From the NCBI GenBank assembly GCA_002877875.1, contig PNIE01000028.1:1-25577 (forward strand): 25,577 nt of DNA, read 5' to 3'. This DNA comes from Caldimicrobium thiodismutans (GTDB taxonomy: Bacteria > Desulfobacterota > Thermodesulfobacteria > Thermodesulfobacteriales > Thermodesulfobacteriaceae). Shown here one piece after another: positions 22,463 through 25,577 of this stretch; position 1 is the stretch's first letter, and each line of letters begins with the position of its first letter. The position numbers and the translations under genes were made by a program. The notes under the pieces are model-generated. The model saw only the letters and a list, made by a program, of their open reading frames with translations. It did no database searches and had not been told where the DNA came from.

Positions 22463-23785
22463 TTAGAGAACAAATTTCATAAGTTCCTCTTTCTCAAGGA
22501 TATCAGAGAGTTTTTCCCTAACATATTCAGGGGTAATAATGACTTTGGTTGGAGCTATATCAGGGGCTTCAAAGGAGATATCTTCAAGCACCTTTTCTAC
22601 TACGGTATAGAGCCTTCTTGCTCCAATATTTTCCATCTTCTGATTGATTTCAAAGGCAATTTTTGCCATCTCTTCAATGGCCTCTGGGGTAAACTCAAGT
22701 TCAACTCCTTCGGTGGCAATAAGGGCCTGATATTGCTTAAGAATAGCATTTTCAGGTTCGGTAAGGATTCTAATAAAATCTTCTTTGGTTAAGGGATCCA
22801 GTTCTACTCTTATGGGGAAGCGTCCTTGAAGTTCTGGAATAAGATCTGAGGGCTTAGCCATGTGAAAGGCTCCACTTCCTATGAAGAGAATGTAATCGGT
22901 TCTAACCATTCCGTAGCGGGTATTCACAGTGGTTCCTTCGACTATGGGTAAAAGATCTCTCTGAACTCCCTCTCTTGAGACATCAGGACCGTGGGCTTCA
23001 CCGCGGCTGGCAATTTTATCAATCTCATCTATGAAAATTATTCCGTGATTTTCGGTGCGATAAATAGCCTCTTTAATTACCTTATCCATATCAATGAGTT
23101 TTGAGGCCTCTTCTTTAGTCAAAATTTCAAGGGCCTCTTTTACTTTTACTCTTCTTTTTTTACCCTTAAAGGGCATAAAGGTTGAAAGCATTTCTCTTAA
23201 TTGCAGCTCAATTTCTTCAAAACCAGAAGCTGCAAGGACTTCAATAGTAGGCTGCTTTTCTCTGAAGTGGACATCGATTTCAATTTCTCTTTCGTCAAGA
23301 GCACCATCTCTTAACATTTTCAGAAATTTCTCCCGGGTAAGAGGGTCATAGCTAATATGAGTAGAACTTTGGGGTAGAAGATAATCTATCACTCGTTCTT
23401 CGGCAAGCTGCCTTGCTTTCTCAAGGACCTTTTTTTCCTCCTCTGCTCTTACCATTTGAACAGCTACATAAGTAAGATCCCTTATCATAGATTCCACATC
23501 CCTTCCCACATAACCTACCTCAGTGAATTTGGTAGCCTCTACTTTGAGAAAGGGGGCATTAGCAAGTTTAGCCAAACGTCTTGCAATCTCTGTTTTGCCA
23601 ACCCCTGTTGGTCCAATCATAAGAATGTTTTTTGGATATACCTCATCTTTAAGAGGACCCTTAAGTTGTCTTCTTCTCCAGCGATTTCTTAAGGCTATGG
23701 CTACAGCCTTTTTAGCCTTAAATTGCCCTACTATGTATCTATCAAGTTCGGCAACTATTTCCCTTGGGGTAAGTTCTTTTTCCAT
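22463..23785 (-). CDS. hslU: ATP-dependent protease ATPase subunit HslU
   Basis: 440 residues from ATG 23785, chosen over a TTG at 23803: the AGGAG site fits the ATG and family members start MxxxLTPREIV. HslU unfolds proteins and feeds them to HslV. Walker A GPTGVGKT (58-65), pore loop GYVGRD (91-96), the I domain (about 110-240), Walker B IIFIDEIDKIA, sensor and arginine finger region LQGRFPIRVEL, and C-terminal tail ending in FVL, which inserts into HslV. The start is 4 bp after hslV's stop. Confidence 0.96.
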   Translation of the reverse strand: MEKELTPREIVAELDRYIVGQFKAKKAVAIALRNRWRRRQLKGPLKDEVYPKNILMIGPTGVGKTEIARRLAKLANAPFLKVEATKFTEVGYVGRDVESMIRDLTYVAVQMVRAEEEKKVLEKARQLAEERVIDYLLPQSSTHISYDPLTREKFLKMLRDGALDEREIEIDVHFREKQPTIEVLAASGFEEIELQLREMLSTFMPFKGKKRRVKVKEALEILTKEEASKLIDMDKVIKEAIYRTENHGIIFIDEIDKIASRGEAHGPDVSREGVQRDLLPIVEGTTVNTRYGMVRTDYILFIGSGAFHMAKPSDLIPELQGRFPIRVELDPLTKEDFIRILTEPENAILKQYQALIATEGVELEFTPEAIEEMAKIAFEINQKMENIGARRLYTVVEKVLEDISFEAPDIAPTKVIITPEYVREKLSDILEKEELMKFVL

Positions 23786-23789
23786 AAAT

Positions 23790-24317
23790 TTAAAGCTCCT
23801 CAACTATAATTTCAGAATTGGTATAGATGCATATCTCACTGGCGATTCTAAGAGAAATTTCTGCAATTTCTTTAGCTGAGAGATTGGTATGCCTAAGTAA
23901 GGCCTTAGCTGAAGCTAGGGCCATAGGCCCTCCAGAACCGATAGCGATAATCTCTTCATCAGGCTCAACTACATCGCCAGCACCTGAGATAAGGAGAAGG
24001 TGTTCTTTGTCAGCAGCAATAAGGAAGGCCTCAAGGCGCCTTAAAATTTTATCCGTCCTCCAGTCTTTAGCTAGCTCAACCGCTGCCCTTAAAAGTTGAC
24101 CACTATAAGTCTCAAGTTTTTTTTCAAGGCGATCAAAAAGGGTTAAGGCATCGGCTGTTGCTCCTGCAAAACCTACAAGAACTTGCCCTTTATACAACCT
24201 TCTTATCTTTTTGGCTCGATGCTTAAGCACCGTATTCCCAAAGGTGACCTGACCATCACCTGCCATGGCCACCTTTCCATCTCTTCTAACAGCCACAATG
24301 GTTGTTCCTTTAAACAT
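23790..24317 (-). CDS. hslV: ATP-dependent protease peptidase subunit HslV
   Basis: 175 residues. Threonine protease forming the double hexameric core of the HslUV (bacterial proteasome-like) complex in the cytoplasm. N-terminus MFKGTTIVAVRRDGKVAMAG: the four-residue propeptide must be cut to free the catalytic Thr5. Lys/Arg and Gly residues of the family are present (GDGQVTFGNTVLKHRAKKIRR, GFAGATADALTLFDRLEKKL). ATG 24317 has no ribosome site and lies only 9 nt after a -10 box. hslV-hslU-MFS is one operon. Confidence 0.96.
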   Translation of the reverse strand: MFKGTTIVAVRRDGKVAMAGDGQVTFGNTVLKHRAKKIRRLYKGQVLVGFAGATADALTLFDRLEKKLETYSGQLLRAAVELAKDWRTDKILRRLEAFLIAADKEHLLLISGAGDVVEPDEEIIAIGSGGPMALASAKALLRHTNLSAKEIAEISLRIASEICIYTNSEIIVEEL

Positions 24318-24326
24318 ATTAACCTA

Positions 24327-24354
24327 TTTATAACACATTGATTATAAATAACAA
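24327..24354 (-). promoter_or_regulatory. Promoter of the hslV-hslU operon
   Basis: Minus strand: TTGTTA (24349-24354), 16-bp spacer, TATAAA (24327-24332). The start codon follows 9 nt later, so the mRNA is nearly leaderless. A second TATAAT lies between the two boxes. Confidence 0.5.
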
Positions 24355-24371
24355 GGTGGTTTTGGAGAAAA

Positions 24372-24384
24372 GTAAGTTACTTAC
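24372..24384. promoter_or_regulatory. 13-bp palindrome between hslV and tig
   Basis: GTAAGT-T-ACTTAC, perfect dyad, placed just upstream of the hslV promoter. The inner 11 bases recur at 7916-7926. A possible operator; not CIRCE. Confidence 0.3.
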
Positions 24385-24463
24385 GCCTTTCAATTATTTA
24401 TAAAAACTTTATTAAAAGAATTTTGTGGAAAAAAAGTTAAAAGCTTTTAAAGCTTAATCTAAG

Positions 24464-24491
24464 TTGTAAAAACCAAAAATTAAGGTATCGT
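24464..24491 (+). promoter_or_regulatory. Candidate promoter of tig
   Basis: TTGTAA (24464-24469), 16-bp spacer, TATCGT (24486-24491), 33 bp before the start codon. Only a fair match. Confidence 0.3.
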
Positions 24492-24523
24492 TAAGTTAAA
24501 AAAATTAGAAAGGAGAGGGTCAA

Positions 24524-25577
24524 ATGCGGCTTGAAGTGGTTGAAAAGAGTCCTGTTGAGAAACTTCTTAAGATTGAAATTCCACCTGAAGAGGTAAACAA
24601 GGTTCTTGAAGAGGTTTCCTCTGAGATACGAAAAAGAGCTAAATTGAAGGGATTTCGGGAAGGAAAGGCTCCTCTTTATTTAATCAAAAAGCTATTTAAA
24701 GAGGAAATTGAAGAAAGGGGAATTGAAAGACTTATTGAGCAAACCCTTCCTAAGGCTCTCAAAGAAAAGGGCCTTCAACCCCTATTAAGACCTAAAGTTG
24801 AAAAGGTAGAAAGACTCTCAGAAGGGGAACCCTTTAACTACACAGTTCTTGTGGAGATACGTCCCCAGTTTGAACTTAAAAAAGAAGATTATATAGGTCT
24901 TGAGGTTGAGAGAGAAAAAGATGAAGTCAGTGAAGAAGAAATAGAAAAATTGCTTCAGGAGATCAGATATTCCTTTTCAGAACTCAAAAAAACTGAAGAG
25001 CCCATTGAGGAGAGATTTGCTGTAGTTATTTCTTTTGCTGCCTTTGATGGAGAGAATCTTATTCCGGGTCATGAGGCTGAAGCCCTTTTTATTGATGTGG
25101 GAACAGGGGAATTTAATGAAGTGGTTGAGAGGGCTTTAATCGGAAAAAAAGCAGGAGAAAGGTTAACCGTTGAGGTGGAATATCCTGAGAATGCTCTAAA
25201 TCCCCTTCTTGCAGGAAAAAAAGTAAGATATGAAATTGAAATAAAAGAGGTTTATAAGAGAGATCTTCAGGAACTCACCGATGATTTTGTTAAAAATTTA
25301 AATCTTGGAGTAGATTCGGTAGAGAGGTTAAGAGAGCTTATAAGAGATAGGCTTTTAAAAGACAAGAGCAGGGAAAATGAAAATAGATTTAGAGAAAGAC
25401 TTCTGGAAAAAATTCTTGAAAAGGTAGATTTTTCCGTTCCTGAAAGATATGTAGAAATTAAACTTTACCAATTAATAGAACAGTTAAGAGAAGCCCTTGA
25501 AAATGAAGGGTTAAGTTTTGAAAAAATGCAACTTTCCTTTGAAAAATTGAAAGAAAGATTATATCCCTCTGCTCAGA
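24524..25577 (+). CDS. tig: Trigger factor (3' end beyond window)
   Basis: The first 351 codons are present and open to the window end. Trigger factor binds the ribosome exit tunnel and shields new chains. N-terminal ribosome-binding domain MRLEVVEKSPVEKLLKIEI with the signature loop around KLKGFREGKAP (the G-F-R-x-G-K core), then a PPIase-like domain (about 150-245, EALFIDVGTGEFNEVVERAL and GKKAGERLTVEV), then the start of the C-terminal chaperone arms (RDLQELTDDFVKNL onward). ATG 24524 has an AAAGGAGAGG site 5 bp ahead. It is divergent from hslV. The PPIase part looks somewhat degenerate, so isomerase activity is unsure. Confidence 0.93.
   Translation, partial: MRLEVVEKSPVEKLLKIEIPPEEVNKVLEEVSSEIRKRAKLKGFREGKAPLYLIKKLFKEEIEERGIERLIEQTLPKALKEKGLQPLLRPKVEKVERLSEGEPFNYTVLVEIRPQFELKKEDYIGLEVEREKDEVSEEEIEKLLQEIRYSFSELKKTEEPIEERFAVVISFAAFDGENLIPGHEAEALFIDVGTGEFNEVVERALIGKKAGERLTVEVEYPENALNPLLAGKKVRYEIEIKEVYKRDLQELTDDFVKNLNLGVDSVERLRELIRDRLLKDKSRENENRFRERLLEKILEKVDFSVPERYVEIKLYQLIEQLREALENEGLSFEKMQLSFEKLKERLYPSAQ

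Noticed and set aside
23786..23803. TTG start adding six residues to HslU
   Set aside because: It would overlap hslV and remove the spacing from the AGGAG site; ATG 23785 fits the family.
24318..24523. CIRCE heat-shock operator between hslV and tig
   Set aside because: No TTAGCACTC-N9-GAGTGCTAA sequence; the palindrome present is different.

Overview
The window looks like chromosomal DNA from an AT-rich, thermophilic, anaerobic Gram-negative bacterium, most likely Thermodesulfobacteria (the Thermodesulfobacterium/Caldimicrobium group). This is inference from protein style: an archaeal-type peroxiredoxin, a DUF2148 ferredoxin-domain protein, an FmdB zinc ribbon, Lys/Glu-rich proteins, and a single-membrane-protease/lipoprotein set typical of diderms. 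No ribosomal RNA is present to confirm it.

Left region (1-4.5 kb) is the accessory part. It holds the 3' end of a Ppx/GppA-like gene, a small secreted two-cysteine protein, and a 915-residue UPF1-like superfamily 1 helicase that is visibly more AT-rich than its neighbours. The helicase runs directly into a decayed aroA (EPSP synthase) fragment with two frameshifts and loss of about four fifths of the gene. Next comes a second small exported two-cysteine protein. It sits behind a promoter with three 11-bp-spaced direct repeats and may use an AUA start.

Region 4.6-8.3 kb is core metabolism on the + strand. It contains a peroxiredoxin plus small winged-helix protein (strong promoter with a dyad over the -10 box), then the ribE / DUF2148 / trpF operon closed by a good terminator. 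An FmdB-type zinc-ribbon gene faces left behind a Fur-box-like site. A 460-bp noncoding stretch follows, with a long imperfect hairpin, then tRNA-Leu(GAG).

Region 8.36-13.44 kb is a tightly packed leftward operon: secG, dxr, rseP, tsaB and two Opp/Dpp-type permeases, with overlaps or gaps of a few bases. It joins protein export, isoprenoid synthesis, membrane proteolysis and tRNA t6A modification with an orphan pair of peptide-transporter permeases. Divergent to it are yjbQ and a TPR lipoprotein resembling PilF/PilW, which converge on leuA. Then come a YihY-family membrane protein and tRNA-Leu(CAA) on the minus strand.

Region 17.8-25.6 kb holds a rightward operon of an L,D-transpeptidase, panC, panD and rimO. 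It is followed by a leftward operon of hslV, hslU and an MFS transporter whose end overlaps rimO by 40 bp. Finally the 5' part of tig (trigger factor) runs off the window. Several genes (hslV, yihY, yjbQ, probably ribE) lack a Shine-Dalgarno sequence and have a -10 box almost touching the start codon, which suggests leaderless or near-leaderless mRNAs.
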